Of a stretch of 64,000 bases of DNA, positions 53,984 through 64,000 are shown one piece after another. Position 1 is the stretch's first letter, and each line of letters starts with the position of its first letter. This stretch comes from an uncultured Actinomycetes bacterium (GTDB lineage: Bacteria; Actinomycetota; Acidimicrobiia; Acidimicrobiales; RAAP-2): assembly GCA_903860745.1 (NCBI GenBank), contig CAIORQ010000040.1, forward strand, positions 1-64,000. The letters are read 5' to 3'. A program made the translations under genes and the position numbers. The notes beneath the pieces are model-generated. The model searched no databases, was not told the DNA's origin, and saw nothing but the letters and a program-made list of their open reading frames with translations.

Positions 53984-54818
53984 TGTCTTGTTGGTGACGG
54001 GCATGTCCGGCGCGGGCCGTTCCACCGTGTCGACCGCCCTGGACGACCTCGGCTGGTTCGTGATCGACAACTTGCCCCTGGAGCTGATCGTGCGGGTCGG
54101 CGAACTGGCGTCGGCCGGTTCCAAGGACGCCGCGGGCGTGGCCTTCATCGTCGGGCGCTCGGGCCGCGCCCAGGCGGACGCCCTGCTCAGCATCAAGGCC
54201 GAGCTCGAGGCCATGCACGAGAGCGCCAAGCTCCTCTTTCTCGACGCGCCCGACGACGTGTTGATCCATCGCTACGAAGGCACGCGGCGGCGCCACCCCC
54301 ACGAGGCGGCCACGCTCGCCGACTCCATCGCCCAGGAGCGCCAGCAGCTCCAGAAGATCCGTGACAGCGCCGACATCATCATCGACACCGGGACGATCAA
54401 CACCAACCAGCTGCGCTCGCGGATCTCGGAGATCTTCATGCCCAGCGACGTCGGAGGACTACGGGTCTCCATGATGTCCTTCGGCTTCTCCAACGGGCTG
54501 CCCCGCGACGTCGATCTGGTCTTTGACGTGCGCTTCCTGCCCAACCCCCACTGGGTCGACGAGTTGCGACCCAAGACCGGTTTGGACGAAGCGGTGGCCT
54601 CGTACGTCTTGAACCAGGAGGAGGCCCAGCACTTCCTGCACGACGTCGTGGCCATGCTGGAATGGCAGATCCCGGCCTTCGCGAAGGAGGGCAAGTCCTA
54701 CCTGACCATCGCCATCGGCTGCACCGGCGGGCGTCACCGCTCGGTGGCCATCGCCGAGGAGATCCGCCGGCGCCTGGGCCTGCGCAACTCGGTCTTCCAC
54801 CGCGACATCGCTCGATGA
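53976..54818 (+). CDS. rapZ: RapZ/YvcJ family nucleotide-binding protein
   Basis: 280-aa P-loop protein with the family-specific Walker A GMSGAGRSTV and VIDNLPLELI, MMSFGFSNGLPRDVDLVFDVRFLPNPHW, and the C-terminal AIGCTGGRHRSVAIAEEI. In enterobacteria RapZ senses GlcN6P and targets GlmZ RNA; the role in actinobacteria is less clear. The order uvrC-rapZ-yvcK is conserved widely. The stop overlaps the yvcK ATG. Confidence 0.93.
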   Translation: MTDVLLVTGMSGAGRSTVSTALDDLGWFVIDNLPLELIVRVGELASAGSKDAAGVAFIVGRSGRAQADALLSIKAELEAMHESAKLLFLDAPDDVLIHRYEGTRRRHPHEAATLADSIAQERQQLQKIRDSADIIIDTGTINTNQLRSRISEIFMPSDVGGLRVSMMSFGFSNGLPRDVDLVFDVRFLPNPHWVDELRPKTGLDEAVASYVLNQEEAQHFLHDVVAMLEWQIPAFAKEGKSYLTIAIGCTGGRHRSVAIAEEIRRRLGLRNSVFHRDIAR

Positions 54819-55690
54819 GGTTCGTCGCCATCGGTGGCGGCCACGGGACCGCGGTCACCCTGAGGGCGTTGCGCGGACTCGACCCCGACGTCACCGGCGT
54901 CGTCTCGGTGGCCGACGACGGCGGCTCCACCGGACGCCTGCGAGCGCTCCTCAACGTCGCCGCGGTGGGGGACCTTCGCAAGTGCCTCGTGGCCCTGGCC
55001 GATCCGCACAACCCCCTGGCCCAGGCCTTCGACCACCGTTTCACGGCGGGGGAACTGGCGGGGCACGCCGTGGGCAACCTCTTCCTGGTCGGTCTGATCG
55101 ACGCCACCGGCAACCTCGAGGCGTCCGTGGACGCCGCCGCCGAGGCGCTCGGAGTGCACGGCACCATCGTGCCGGCCAGTCGAGAGGGAGTGGTCCTGGT
55201 CGCCCGCCACGACCAGGGGATCACCCGCGGTCAGACGGCGGTGGCGAAGGTGGGCGCGATCCACTCCATCAGCCTCGACCCTCCTTCACCGCCGGCCCCG
55301 GCGAGGGCTCTCGCCGCGATAGCCGCCGCGGACGCCATCGTGATCGGTCCGGGCTCCCTCTACACCAGTGTGGTGGCCGCCTGCGTGGTGCCCGACATCA
55401 ATCGGGCGCTCGCCCGGAGCCGGGCCCGAAGGATCTACGTGGCCAACCTGCGCGCCGAGGAGCCCGAGACCAAGGGATTCTCGCTCCAGGACCACCTCGA
55501 CGTCCTGGAGCGCCACGGCGTGCACCCCACCGACGTGCTGGTCGACGACGCGAGCCCCTTCGCACAAGAGCCCTGCAGCGTCCACACGATCGTCACGTCG
55601 CTGACCTCGCGAAATCCACTGGTCCACGATGTGCCAAAATTGAGGGCGGCAGTCAAAGAGGCCTGCTCCACCCCCAACCGAGATGAATGA
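54815..55690 (+). CDS. yvcK: YvcK/CofD-like gluconeogenesis factor
   Basis: 291-aa UDP-sugar-binding protein of the YvcK family, linked to cell-wall and carbon regulation. Motifs: [53 protein letters not shown], and [24 protein letters not shown] 54815 overlaps the rapZ stop. In most actinobacteria whiA comes next; here gap follows directly after ten bases. Confidence 0.93.
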   Translation: MRFVAIGGGHGTAVTLRALRGLDPDVTGVVSVADDGGSTGRLRALLNVAAVGDLRKCLVALADPHNPLAQAFDHRFTAGELAGHAVGNLFLVGLIDATGNLEASVDAAAEALGVHGTIVPASREGVVLVARHDQGITRGQTAVAKVGAIHSISLDPPSPPAPARALAAIAAADAIVIGPGSLYTSVVAACVVPDINRALARSRARRIYVANLRAEEPETKGFSLQDHLDVLERHGVHPTDVLVDDASPFAQEPCSVHTIVTSLTSRNPLVHDVPKLRAAVKEACSTPNRDE

Positions 55691-55700
55691 GGAGACCACA

Positions 55701-56708
<1,008 letters not shown>

Positions 56709-56711
56709 TCC

Positions 56712-57847
56712 GTGACGGCCCCCCTGCCCAGTTACGACCGCTGGGAGCTCGCCGGCAAGCGGGTTCTCGTGCGCGTCGACTTCAACACCCCGGTCGCCGA
56801 AGTGGACGGGCGCCTCGAGGTCACCGACGACTTCCGCATCCGCGCCACGCTGCCCCTCTTCGAGGAGCTGCTGGCGAAGGGCGCGACGGTGGTCGCCTGC
56901 ACCCACTTCGGGCGACCCAAGGGCCAGGTCGTCGAGAAGTACTCCGTCGCCCCGGTCCGCCGGCGCCTGGCCGAGCTCTGTCCGGGCGTGGAGCTGCTCG
57001 AGAACCTTCGCTTCAACCCCGGCGAAGAGGCCAACGACCCGGTCTTCGGCGCCTCGCTGGTCGAGGGCTTCGACTACTACATCAACGAGGCCTTCTCGGC
57101 CTCGCACCGGGCCCACGCCTCGATCATGATCCCCCCGACGCTGATCCCCAGCGCCGCGGGACCCAACCTCCAGCGTGAGGTCGCGACCCTGTCGTCGCTG
57201 CTGGAGGACCCGGCGAGGCCCTTCGTGGCGATCGTCGGCGGCGCCAAGGTCAAGGACAAGCTCGGCATCGTCAAGGTGCTCTCGCAGAAGGCGGACCAGG
57301 TCATCGTGGGCGGCGGCATGGCCTACACCTTCGAGGCCACCCAGGGACGCACCATCGGCTCGTCGCTCTTCGACGCGTCCTACCTCGAGGTCTGCGCCGA
57401 GCTGATGGAGGGCGACAAGATCGTCATTCCCTCCGACGCCCGCGGACTGCCCGTCGGCGCGCCCTTCGGCGCCGGTGGTGACGAGGCGGTGCTCGAGTGG
57501 GGTGAGGACATCCCCGACGGCTTCCAGGGCCTCGACATCGGTCCGGCTACGGTCGCGACCTTCAGCCAGATCATCGCCGACGCCGCCACGATCCTGTGGA
57601 ACGGGCCCATGGGTGTCTTCGAGGACCCGCGACTGAGCTACGGCACCGAGGCGGTCGCCCGGGCCGTCGCCGCGTCGAACGCGGTGTCGGTGATCGGAGG
57701 AGGTGACTCGGTGTCGGCCATCCAGGGCTACGGTCTCGAGGACGAGGTCAGCTTCGTGTCGACCGGTGGGGGAGCGAGCCTCGAATTCGTCGAGCTCGGC
57801 GACCTGCCGGGGCTGGCCGCTCTGCGCGAGGGTGCGGGGAGCCCGTC

Positions 57848-57851
<4 letters not shown>
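56712..57851 (+). CDS. pgk: Phosphoglycerate kinase
   Basis: ATP-forming glycolytic kinase. 379 aa, slightly short. Visible: KRVLVRVDFNTPV, THFGRPKG, ENLRFNPGEE, IVGGAKVKDKLG, LWNGPMGVFEDP and the nucleotide loop GGGDSVSAIQ. The usual NDAFGTAHRAHAS reads NEAFSASHRAHAS, a small departure in a conserved loop. It starts at GTG 56712 three bases after gap; the stop overlaps the tpiA GTG. Confidence 0.95.
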
Positions 57852-58624
<773 letters not shown>

Positions 58625-58636
58625 TCGGAGGTCGAG

Positions 58637-58867
58637 ATGTTCACGTGGTCATTCATAGTCATTGAGGCGGCCTCGGCGATAGCTCTCATCTTCCTGGTGC
58701 TCCTGCACTCGGGTCGCGGTGGCGGCATCTCCGACCTCATGGGTGGTTCGGTCAACTCGATGGCGGCCGGTTCCACGGTCGTCGAGCGCAACCTCGACCG
58801 CATCACCATCGCCGTGGCGCTCGTGTTCACCTTCGCCACCTTGACTCTCGACCTGCGACTCCAGTAG
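58637..58867 (+). CDS. secG: Preprotein translocase subunit SecG
   Basis: 76-aa membrane protein with two helices (about residues 4-23 and 53-72) and the linking LHSGRGGGISDLMGG segment typical of SecG. A GGAGG Shine-Dalgarno is eight to ten bases before the ATG. Part of the SecYEG channel. Confidence 0.92.
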   Translation: MFTWSFIVIEAASAIALIFLVLLHSGRGGGISDLMGGSVNSMAAGSTVVERNLDRITIAVALVFTFATLTLDLRLQ

Positions 58868-58872
58868 GTTCC

Positions 58873-60546
58873 GTGGTCCCTCGCGGATCCGGTCGACGCG
58901 TCGCCCTGGTCACGGTGGTCGCCGGTCTCGTCGTCGTCGCCTCCGTCCTGCTCGCCTACCGCTCGCCGCGCCCCACGCCGGGGCCCGCCGACCCGGCCTC
59001 CTCGAGCCTGACCCTGGACCTGCCGGGACCGATCAACGCCTGCAGCGTCCTCAACCCGTCGGCCTCGGCGACGACCACGGCGATCTTGGACCTGGTGCGC
59101 CCCTCGGCGTTCTTGACCGGCCCCACCGACATCCTCTTCGGAGAAGGTGGGGCGATCGCGTCGGCCGAGTTGGTGTCCCTGCACCCCGAGACCGTCGTCT
59201 ACACCGTCGACCCCAAACTGACCTGGAGCGACGGGCACCGATTCAGCGTGCGCGACCTGGTCGCGTGGTGGCACGCCGCGCGCGCCGTGCCCAGCATCGC
59301 CGACGACGGCTACCGCCACATCGCCTCGATGGTGGTGGGCAAGAAGGCCCTGTCGGTCACCGTGGTCTTCTCCCACGACTTCGCCGACTGGAACCTGCTC
59401 TTTCGCGACGTCAACGAGGCCGGCGTGACGTCGTCGTGCGACGTCGGGAACCTCACCCGGCAGCCCTCGCTCGGCCCCTACGACGTCGAGAGCGCCTCCA
59501 CGTCGCGAGTGGTCCTGATCTCCAATCCGCAGTGGACGGCCAACTACAACCGTTTCCATCGGGTCATCATCGTCACCGACGCCGACCTGTCCAACCACGA
59601 CGCGACCTACTTCGTGCGTTACTCGCCGGTGGCCACCCGGGCACTCGTGGACAACCTGGTCGCCCACCCCCGGTTCCAGGGACGATTCGGCAACTCCAGC
59701 GACATCGAGGAGATGACCTTCAGTCCCCACGACGCCCTCACCGCCAACCCGGCGATGCGCACCGCCCTGTCGTGGCTCTTGGACCGCCGCCAGATCCTCG
59801 CCAAACTCTTCGGCACCTTCACCTTCACGCCCGCGGTGCCGACGTCCGCCCTCTTCTCCCAGGGTCAGTTCGACTATCCGCCGCGAGTCAAGGGAATCAG
59901 GGCCACCAGTCGTGACGCGGCCCTCGTGAGCGCCAACGTCGACTGTCGTAGTTGTGCCGAGACCATCTTGCGCCGCAGCGGCTACCAGCGCACGGGGCAG
60001 GGTTGGCGTGATGCGTCTGGCGCCACCCTCAGCGTCATCGTCGCGGTCGGACCCTCGAGCCTGGACCACGCGACTGCGGCACTCGTCGAGGCCGAGTGGG
60101 AGACGCTCGGGGTCGAGGCGAGCGAGCTCGACGCGGCCACCGAGGTGCAGGCCGCCTCCATGGCCGCCGCCGGGACCGCGGACGTCGCACTCTTCGAGCG
60201 ACCGACCTCCACGACGCCGTGGTGGGCTGGGCGCTCCTGGGACGGTCCTGGCTCCACCGACGCCTACACCTCGGGCGTCACCCCGGCGAAGGTCAACTCC
60301 CTCTTCCAGTTGGCGCAGAGCACCTTCAATCCCGCCACCGCCGACCTCAGTTGGCTGAAGATCGACCAACTGCTCCTCCACGACTTCTGGGTTCGCCCGC
60401 TGTACACCGTGCCGTCGCTCACCGTGTGGTCACAGGACGTCGCCAATGTCGTGCCGTCGCTGTCGCTCAACGGTCTGGTGGACCAGGTCAGCGACTGGGG
60501 CATCACACCCGCGACGGCGACGTCGACGACCTCGACCGTCGGCTAA
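58873..60546 (+). CDS. Family 5 extracellular solute-binding protein, membrane-anchored
   Basis: 557-aa protein with an N-terminal signal anchor (about residues 9-29) and no lipobox cysteine, so it is probably tethered by the helix or secreted. The body resembles SBP_bac_5 peptide/nickel-binding proteins: WSDGHRFSVRDLVAWWHAAR, LGPYDVESAS, the ALSWLLDRRQIL and LLLHDFWVRPLY segments. No ABC permease or ATPase is adjacent, so its partner is elsewhere or it has another role. GTG 58873 follows secG by five bases. Confidence 0.8.
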   Translation: MVPRGSGRRVALVTVVAGLVVVASVLLAYRSPRPTPGPADPASSSLTLDLPGPINACSVLNPSASATTTAILDLVRPSAFLTGPTDILFGEGGAIASAELVSLHPETVVYTVDPKLTWSDGHRFSVRDLVAWWHAARAVPSIADDGYRHIASMVVGKKALSVTVVFSHDFADWNLLFRDVNEAGVTSSCDVGNLTRQPSLGPYDVESASTSRVVLISNPQWTANYNRFHRVIIVTDADLSNHDATYFVRYSPVATRALVDNLVAHPRFQGRFGNSSDIEEMTFSPHDALTANPAMRTALSWLLDRRQILAKLFGTFTFTPAVPTSALFSQGQFDYPPRVKGIRATSRDAALVSANVDCRSCAETILRRSGYQRTGQGWRDASGATLSVIVAVGPSSLDHATAALVEAEWETLGVEASELDAATEVQAASMAAAGTADVALFERPTSTTPWWAGRSWDGPGSTDAYTSGVTPAKVNSLFQLAQSTFNPATADLSWLKIDQLLLHDFWVRPLYTVPSLTVWSQDVANVVPSLSLNGLVDQVSDWGITPATATSTTSTVG

Positions 60547-60549
60547 ACT
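60544..60549 (+). promoter_or_regulatory. Putative -10 box of tRNA-Leu(GAG)
   Basis: TAAACT, overlapping the preceding gene's stop, lies eleven bases before the mature tRNA 5' end. Confidence 0.4.
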
Positions 60550-60560
60550 CTGAAGTCCAC

Positions 60561-60646
60561 GTCGAAGTGGCGAAATGGCAGACGCGCCAGCTTGAGGGGC
60601 TGGTGCCCTTTGGGGCGTGCGGGTTCAAGTCCCGCCTTCGACACCA
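60561..60646 (+). tRNA. tRNA-Leu (anticodon GAG), CCA encoded
   Basis: Class II tRNA: acceptor GTCGAAG pairs with CTTCGAC, anticodon stem CCAGC/GCTGG around loop TTGAGGG giving GAG (CUC/CUU codons), a long variable arm, TPsiC loop GTTCAAG, discriminator A and an encoded CCA at 60644-60646. The 3' 22 bases are also the last codons of the opposite-strand serine recombinase gene, so this tRNA is the probable attachment site of the element to its right. Confidence 0.95.
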
Positions 60647-62055
60647 ACATTCTCCGAGTGCTTGAGACCCACTTCACCGGGCAGGACAATTAGCGGGGGG
60701 CTTCCGGCAATTGTGATCTCGAAGTGCTCAGGGAAGACGACGATTGATTGGATGAAATTGTCGATCAGGATTCGGCGTTCCTGGTCCGTCGCGGCCTTCC
60801 AGATCATGTCCACGTCGAGGGTCTCCAGAATCTTGGCGACCTCTTCGAACTTCGCTTCCAGTTCAGTCGCCTGACGTTTGGCTCCCGCCTCCAAGCGTGC
60901 TTCCTCGGTGGCGGCCCGGATTGAGGCCTCGATGCGACTCTCCGCCTCCTGGAAGCCGTCCTCACTGATCTTGCCCTTGAAGTAAAGGTCGAGGAGTTTG
61001 CGACGATCCTCGGTGAGTTTCGCGAGCGTCGCGGGCCTGGCGCGGCGGGTCCCGGCCGCCGTCGCCGGCGCCACCGTGCCCCGCCCGGCCAGGTTCCGGC
61101 GTATCGCGTCACGCAGGTTCTCATCCTCGCGAATCAGGCGCAGACCCAGCAACATGGCGCGTTGCAGGCCAAGGTTGGAGCGACCCGGGACGTCGCATCC
61201 CGCGCCTCGGTGGTAACAGCGATAGAGCAGTTGGCCTTGGCCGTTCTGTGCGACGACCATGCGCCTTCCACACAGACCACAGAAGACGTGGCCGGACAGT
61301 ACGTCGTTCGACCGGCGAGTGCCGGTGCGGTTGTGGCGATTGGCGGCGTTCCACTCGGTCTCGGTGACGATGCCCTCGTGCTGGCCCACGTACCAGGTGT
61401 CGTTGAGCAGGACCTCGCCCAAGTAGATGCGTGAGTGGATGATGGTGCGCGCCAGTGAGTAGTTGATCCCCGTCGCCTCGGCGATCTTGGGGAAGGAGAG
61501 TCCCTCCGCTCTCAGTCGAAAGACCTCACGGACCCGCGCGGCGTCGCTGTTGACGACGAGGTGTCCGTCCACGATGTCGTAGCCGGTCTTGGGCCGATTG
61601 ACCCACTTGCCCTCCTTGACGGCCCGCTGGGTGCCCATGCGGACGTTCTCGGAGAGTTGCTCGCGGAAGTACTGCGCGAATGTACCCAGGATGTTGTAGA
61701 ACATCCGACCCGCCGCCGTGGAGAGATCGAGGTTCTCGGTGACCGAGTGCAGCGCGACCCCGTGCTCGCCGCACACGTCGGCCAGCAGGATCAGGTCGGA
61801 GAGATTTCGTGAAAGCCGGTCAAGTCGCCAAACCAGTAAATGGCTGACGTGACCCGCCTGCACGGCAGCGAGTACTTGCTGAAGACCGGGCCGCTCCAAG
61901 TTCTTGCCGGACTTGCCGGGATCGGTGACCACAGTGACCTCGCCAAGATCGCGCAATTGCGCGTAGAGCCGCAAACGGTCCGTCTGGCCCTCGATCGAGA
62001 AGCCCTCCTCGGCTTGTTCCTCGGTCGAGACTCGACAGTACGCGAGTGTGAGCAT
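60625..62055 (-). CDS. Large serine recombinase (integrase)
   Basis: 476-aa site-specific recombinase. The N-terminal resolvase domain has catalytic Ser10 in YCRVSTEEQ and the arginines of WRLDRLSRN. A recombinase domain follows (KTGYDIVDGHLV...INYSLARTIIHSRIYLGEVL), then a zinc ribbon (FCGLCGRRM...YRCYHRGAGC) and a C-terminal coiled-coil region. ATG 62055 is chosen because GGGAGGA lies four to five bases upstream; an ATG at 62073 is possible. The last seven codons lie inside the tRNA-Leu(GAG) gene. It probably integrates or excises the element carrying it. Confidence 0.9.
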   Translation of the reverse strand: MLTLAYCRVSTEEQAEEGFSIEGQTDRLRLYAQLRDLGEVTVVTDPGKSGKNLERPGLQQVLAAVQAGHVSHLLVWRLDRLSRNLSDLILLADVCGEHGVALHSVTENLDLSTAAGRMFYNILGTFAQYFREQLSENVRMGTQRAVKEGKWVNRPKTGYDIVDGHLVVNSDAARVREVFRLRAEGLSFPKIAEATGINYSLARTIIHSRIYLGEVLLNDTWYVGQHEGIVTETEWNAANRHNRTGTRRSNDVLSGHVFCGLCGRRMVVAQNGQGQLLYRCYHRGAGCDVPGRSNLGLQRAMLLGLRLIREDENLRDAIRRNLAGRGTVAPATAAGTRRARPATLAKLTEDRRKLLDLYFKGKISEDGFQEAESRIEASIRAATEEARLEAGAKRQATELEAKFEEVAKILETLDVDMIWKAATDQERRILIDNFIQSIVVFPEHFEITIAGSPPLIVLPGEVGLKHSENVGVEGGT

Positions 62056-62185
62056 GAAGTCCTCCCGGTCCATGGTCGTCGTCCCCCATGGCAATGCGCG
62101 TGGCGATCGCGACGAGGACGCTGGCAACCAAATCGTAATCCGGCGCCACCAAATAGCGGGCGACGGCCTCGACGGTGGCAATCAT
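62056..62185 (-). other. Rep-integrase junction; possible short coupled ORF
   Basis: An ATG at 62185 overlaps the stop of the replication-protein gene (ATGA) and opens a frame starting MIATVEAVARYLVAP. The first 35-40 codons look protein-like, but the frame then runs through the integrase start to 61820 as low-quality sequence. It may be a small excisionase-like gene, a frameshifted remnant, or chance. Confidence 0.3.
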
Positions 62186-63237
62186 GCGGCGCTCCAGGCC
62201 TTGGTCTTGGCGGCCACGCGATCCTCCATTGCAATGCCCGAGTCGTCGATCCAGGACACCGCCTCGATAAACACCCTGTCGAGGATCGATTCGAGATCAT
62301 GGTTGTTGGTGATCGCGCCGAAACTCGACAGGTAGCCCACCAGCCCCGGCATGATGTGCGCGAGTTCCCCGGCGCGTTGGGACTTGTAGAGTCGCGCGAT
62401 GCCCCAGTCGGTGCAAGAGATCGACGCTCGACGCACCGCCAACCAGTCCGCATCAATCGGCCAGCGTGACTTGGTCTGGTCATCGGTCGGCACTCGCAAC
62501 GACAGCCATTCTTCGGTCAAGTGAACCCACAACGCGCCGACGGCGTCGAGCAGTTGCTCCGGAGTAGTGAGGCCGAACTGCCGCAACGCTTCGCGACCGA
62601 GTTCGAATTCGACGCGAACGACGGGTTGGGTCGGATCGTAGTTGCCCCACATCTCGCGCCAATAGAAAGCGCGGGACTCTTCGAGCTCGATGGTCTTGTC
62701 GTAGAGGCGAGCGCAGATCGTACCGGTGCTCCGACGACCAAAGCGAAGTCCGTTGAAGGTCTCGTCATCCTCATCGGTAGTGCGCTTCTTGGCACGCGAA
62801 ATGAAGCGATGGCGATCGTCTCCCGAGATGGTCAGCCCCTGGAAGTCGGCGAAGAGGTCCGCACGACGGACGCTTAGTTGCACGAATTTGCACTCGGCTT
62901 CCAAGATGTCGCGGAACCAGCGAACGGCTTCATCAGGTCGGAGTGAGTGAATAAATTCGGCCCGAGGTTGAACAAAGAACGCGGGAAGGTGGCCGCCTGG
63001 GGAGACGCCGATCATTCCATTGGGATGATCCAGACGGAAACGGTACTTAAGAACCCCAAAGGACTGGACCTGGAAAGTCTCCCCACCGAACTCGAAATCG
63101 ACGGGAGATTCAATCAGTTGGGCACGTTGGCGGGCCTCATGGAGCCGGTCGATCAGTGAGTCAGAGAGATGTGCCCGGCCCGACAAATAGACGGCATCGA
63201 CCCCGGACACGAGTTCTCGCACCTGGGTCTGTTCCAC
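62182..63237 (-). CDS. Putative replication initiation (Rep_trans-like) protein
   Basis: 351-aa protein. The segments VSGVDAVYLSGRA, FVQLSVRRADLFADFQG, GTICARLYDKTIELEES and VVRVEFELGREALRQFG match the pattern of rolling-circle replication initiators found on actinobacterial mobile elements: a DxxxD-type strand, a YDKxxE catalytic region and a VxRVEFxxxRE strand. GTG 63237 is the first good start. Upstream of the integrase, it suggests an integrating, plasmid-like element. Family assignment is by motif reading only; an unrelated conserved phage protein is possible. Confidence 0.55.
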   Translation of the reverse strand: MEQTQVRELVSGVDAVYLSGRAHLSDSLIDRLHEARQRAQLIESPVDFEFGGETFQVQSFGVLKYRFRLDHPNGMIGVSPGGHLPAFFVQPRAEFIHSLRPDEAVRWFRDILEAECKFVQLSVRRADLFADFQGLTISGDDRHRFISRAKKRTTDEDDETFNGLRFGRRSTGTICARLYDKTIELEESRAFYWREMWGNYDPTQPVVRVEFELGREALRQFGLTTPEQLLDAVGALWVHLTEEWLSLRVPTDDQTKSRWPIDADWLAVRRASISCTDWGIARLYKSQRAGELAHIMPGLVGYLSSFGAITNNHDLESILDRVFIEAVSWIDDSGIAMEDRVAAKTKAWSAA

Positions 63238-63494
63238 GTGTCAATTCTGGATGCCCCCTGTAACATCGCCTCTCTCACGCCCCATTTGGAGAAGTGTGAA
63301 TTATCCCCATGCAGTTTGAGGGTGCTGTGATACAGGGGACGCACCCATTTCCTTTTCTGGAACTTGGAATGGTTGCTGAGAAATACTTCTATTTCATATG
63401 GACAAATCAACATTTTGTTTCGGAATAGCCATCACACGCTTAGAATTCGCCCAATGATCGCTTTGTCCGATCGATCCGGGGGGCAGTTCAAGTA
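63238..63494. other. Low-GC intergenic region between rep-like gene and PAS gene
   Basis: 257 bases, markedly more A/T-rich than the host. It contains the inverted repeat CCCCTGTA (63255-63262) / TACAGGGG (63331-63338) with a 68-base spacer. It should hold the promoters of the divergent rep-like and PAS genes; no clear TANNNT box at leaderless spacing is seen for either. It could also contain a replication origin. Confidence 0.4.
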
Positions 63495-64000
63495 ATGAAT
63501 GCAATCAACGCACAAACTCTCATTCATGCTGAATTGTACCAACGAGTCCTCTCTGGTGAATTCCTCGACGATCTGCGGACGGGCGTCATGCTCTTTGACG
63601 CTGACGGCATTGCCGTCGACAGCAATAAAGCCTCTACCGAATTGCTGGGTGCTGCACCGCACCAGTTAAGGGGCAAGATTCCCATCGATATGCCCATGGG
63701 CACCGTGCGCGAAGACGGTTCACTACTGCCTCTCGCCGAGCATGCCTCCGCACGTGCACTGCGAACGGGCGAGCCCTGCTACGGCCTGATCGTGGGGGTC
63801 GATGGTCCAGAACGATCGCGGCGGTGGCTGTCGGTGGATAGCTATCCGCTCGTGGTCGATGGTGCGATTAAGGGTGCCGTCGTATGTTTCGATGACATCT
63901 CCGACCAATGGAAGCAGCAACACCTGCTGCAATTACTCTCCGAGGTTAACCGAATCGTGATGTTCGCCTCCGATGACATTGATCCCCTGCAACACCTCTG
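63495..64000 (+). CDS. PAS-domain signalling protein, 3' end outside window
   Basis: An open frame from ATG 63495 runs to the right edge (168 codons seen). The N-terminal half is a PAS domain: FLDDLRTGVMLFDADGIAVD, ASTELLG, GAVVCFDDISDQ. A second segment begins LLQLLSEVNRIVMFASDD, like the start of a GAF sensor domain. An output domain (kinase, GGDEF/EAL or other) is expected beyond the window. Base composition is lower in GC than the core genes. No Shine-Dalgarno is evident at the ATG. Confidence 0.75.
   Translation, partial: MNAINAQTLIHAELYQRVLSGEFLDDLRTGVMLFDADGIAVDSNKASTELLGAAPHQLRGKIPIDMPMGTVREDGSLLPLAEHASARALRTGEPCYGLIVGVDGPERSRRWLSVDSYPLVVDGAIKGAVVCFDDISDQWKQQHLLQLLSEVNRIVMFASDDIDPLQHL

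Larger units (their letters stand above)
60625..63240. mobile_element. tRNA-Leu-associated integrative element, left part
   Basis: Starts at the 3' end of tRNA-Leu(GAG) and contains at least the serine recombinase and the replication-protein-like gene on the minus strand. The right end was not found: no second copy of the tRNA 3' end longer than eight bases is visible before the window ends. The element may be very small or continue beyond 64000. Confidence 0.6.

Noticed and set aside
63153-63413. 86-codon minus-strand frame upstream of and overlapping the rep-like gene
   Set aside because: It overlaps the start of the rep-like gene in another frame; no Shine-Dalgarno, and a composition typical of intergenic DNA.
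63486-63493. GTTCAAGT, identical to eight bases of the tRNA-Leu(GAG) TPsiC region (60623-60630), as a possible right attachment site
   Set aside because: Only eight bases match. If this were the displaced chromosomal half of the tRNA, it should continue with CCCGCCTTCGAC, but it reads AATGAATGC. Most likely chance.

Overview
The window is GC-rich, densely packed bacterial DNA. Gene content points to an actinobacterium: a phosphatidylinositol mannoside acyltransferase and mannosyltransferase pair, mycothiol synthase, polyprenol-phosphate mannose synthase, an ANTAR response regulator beside polA, and a menaquinone pathway. Gene order (patA-pimA / pdxS / pdxT / yebC / ruvCAB / yajC-secD-secF / relA, and pdtaR / polA / rpsA / coaE / uvrB / uvrA / uvrC / rapZ / yvcK / gap-pgk-tpi-secG) resembles that of mycobacteria and their relatives. 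Placement in Acidimicrobiia or another deep actinobacterial class is an inference, not something the sequence proves. Many genes start 6-8 bases after a TANNNT box and have no Shine-Dalgarno sequence, so leaderless transcription looks common here.

Layout. 1-7260: envelope glycolipid genes, a degenerate M48-like membrane protein, the PLP synthase pair pdxST, yebC and the Holliday-junction operon ruvCAB. 7316-10342: Sec accessory genes yajC-secD-secF. 10359-19891: (p)ppGpp synthetase/hydrolase, three aminoacyl-tRNA synthetases (hisS, aspS, alaS), rarA and ruvX. 19881-24586: mltG, aroE and two convergent SEDS wall polymerases around a bifunctional-nuclease-family gene. 24646-32541: ppk1, a lipid flippase-like protein, a polyprenol mannose synthase, menaquinone genes menF-menG with a MaoC hydratase, a VIT1 metal transporter and mycothiol synthase. 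32567-37325: ygfZ, a phosphoribosylanthranilate-isomerase-like protein with altered active-site motifs, and the fatty-acid operon fabD-fabG-acpP-fabF, followed by tRNA-Leu(CAA). 37468-42016: menC, a small coiled-coil protein, pdtaR and polA.

The first accessory island, 41999-45039, is a complete 3,041-bp IS1-family transposon. It has 18-bp perfect terminal inverted repeats and an 8-bp target duplication (CGGCGAAG). It sits exactly at the end of polA and carries passenger genes: a 136-aa unknown protein, two tiny translationally coupled genes, and a C5 DNA methyltransferase plus HNH endonuclease pair that looks like a Type II restriction-modification system. The left inverted repeat supplies polA with a new in-frame stop. 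Both outermost genes of the transposon end with Ser-Asn-stop encoded by the inverted repeats themselves.

Core genes then resume: rpsA, coaE, the three nucleotide-excision genes uvrB-uvrA-uvrC in a row, rapZ, yvcK (with no whiA after it), gap-pgk-tpiA-secG, a family-5 solute-binding protein and tRNA-Leu(GAG). The second accessory region begins at that tRNA. A large serine recombinase gene overlaps the tRNA 3' end, followed by a putative replication-initiation protein. A PAS-domain protein gene runs off the right edge. The right limit of this second element is not visible.
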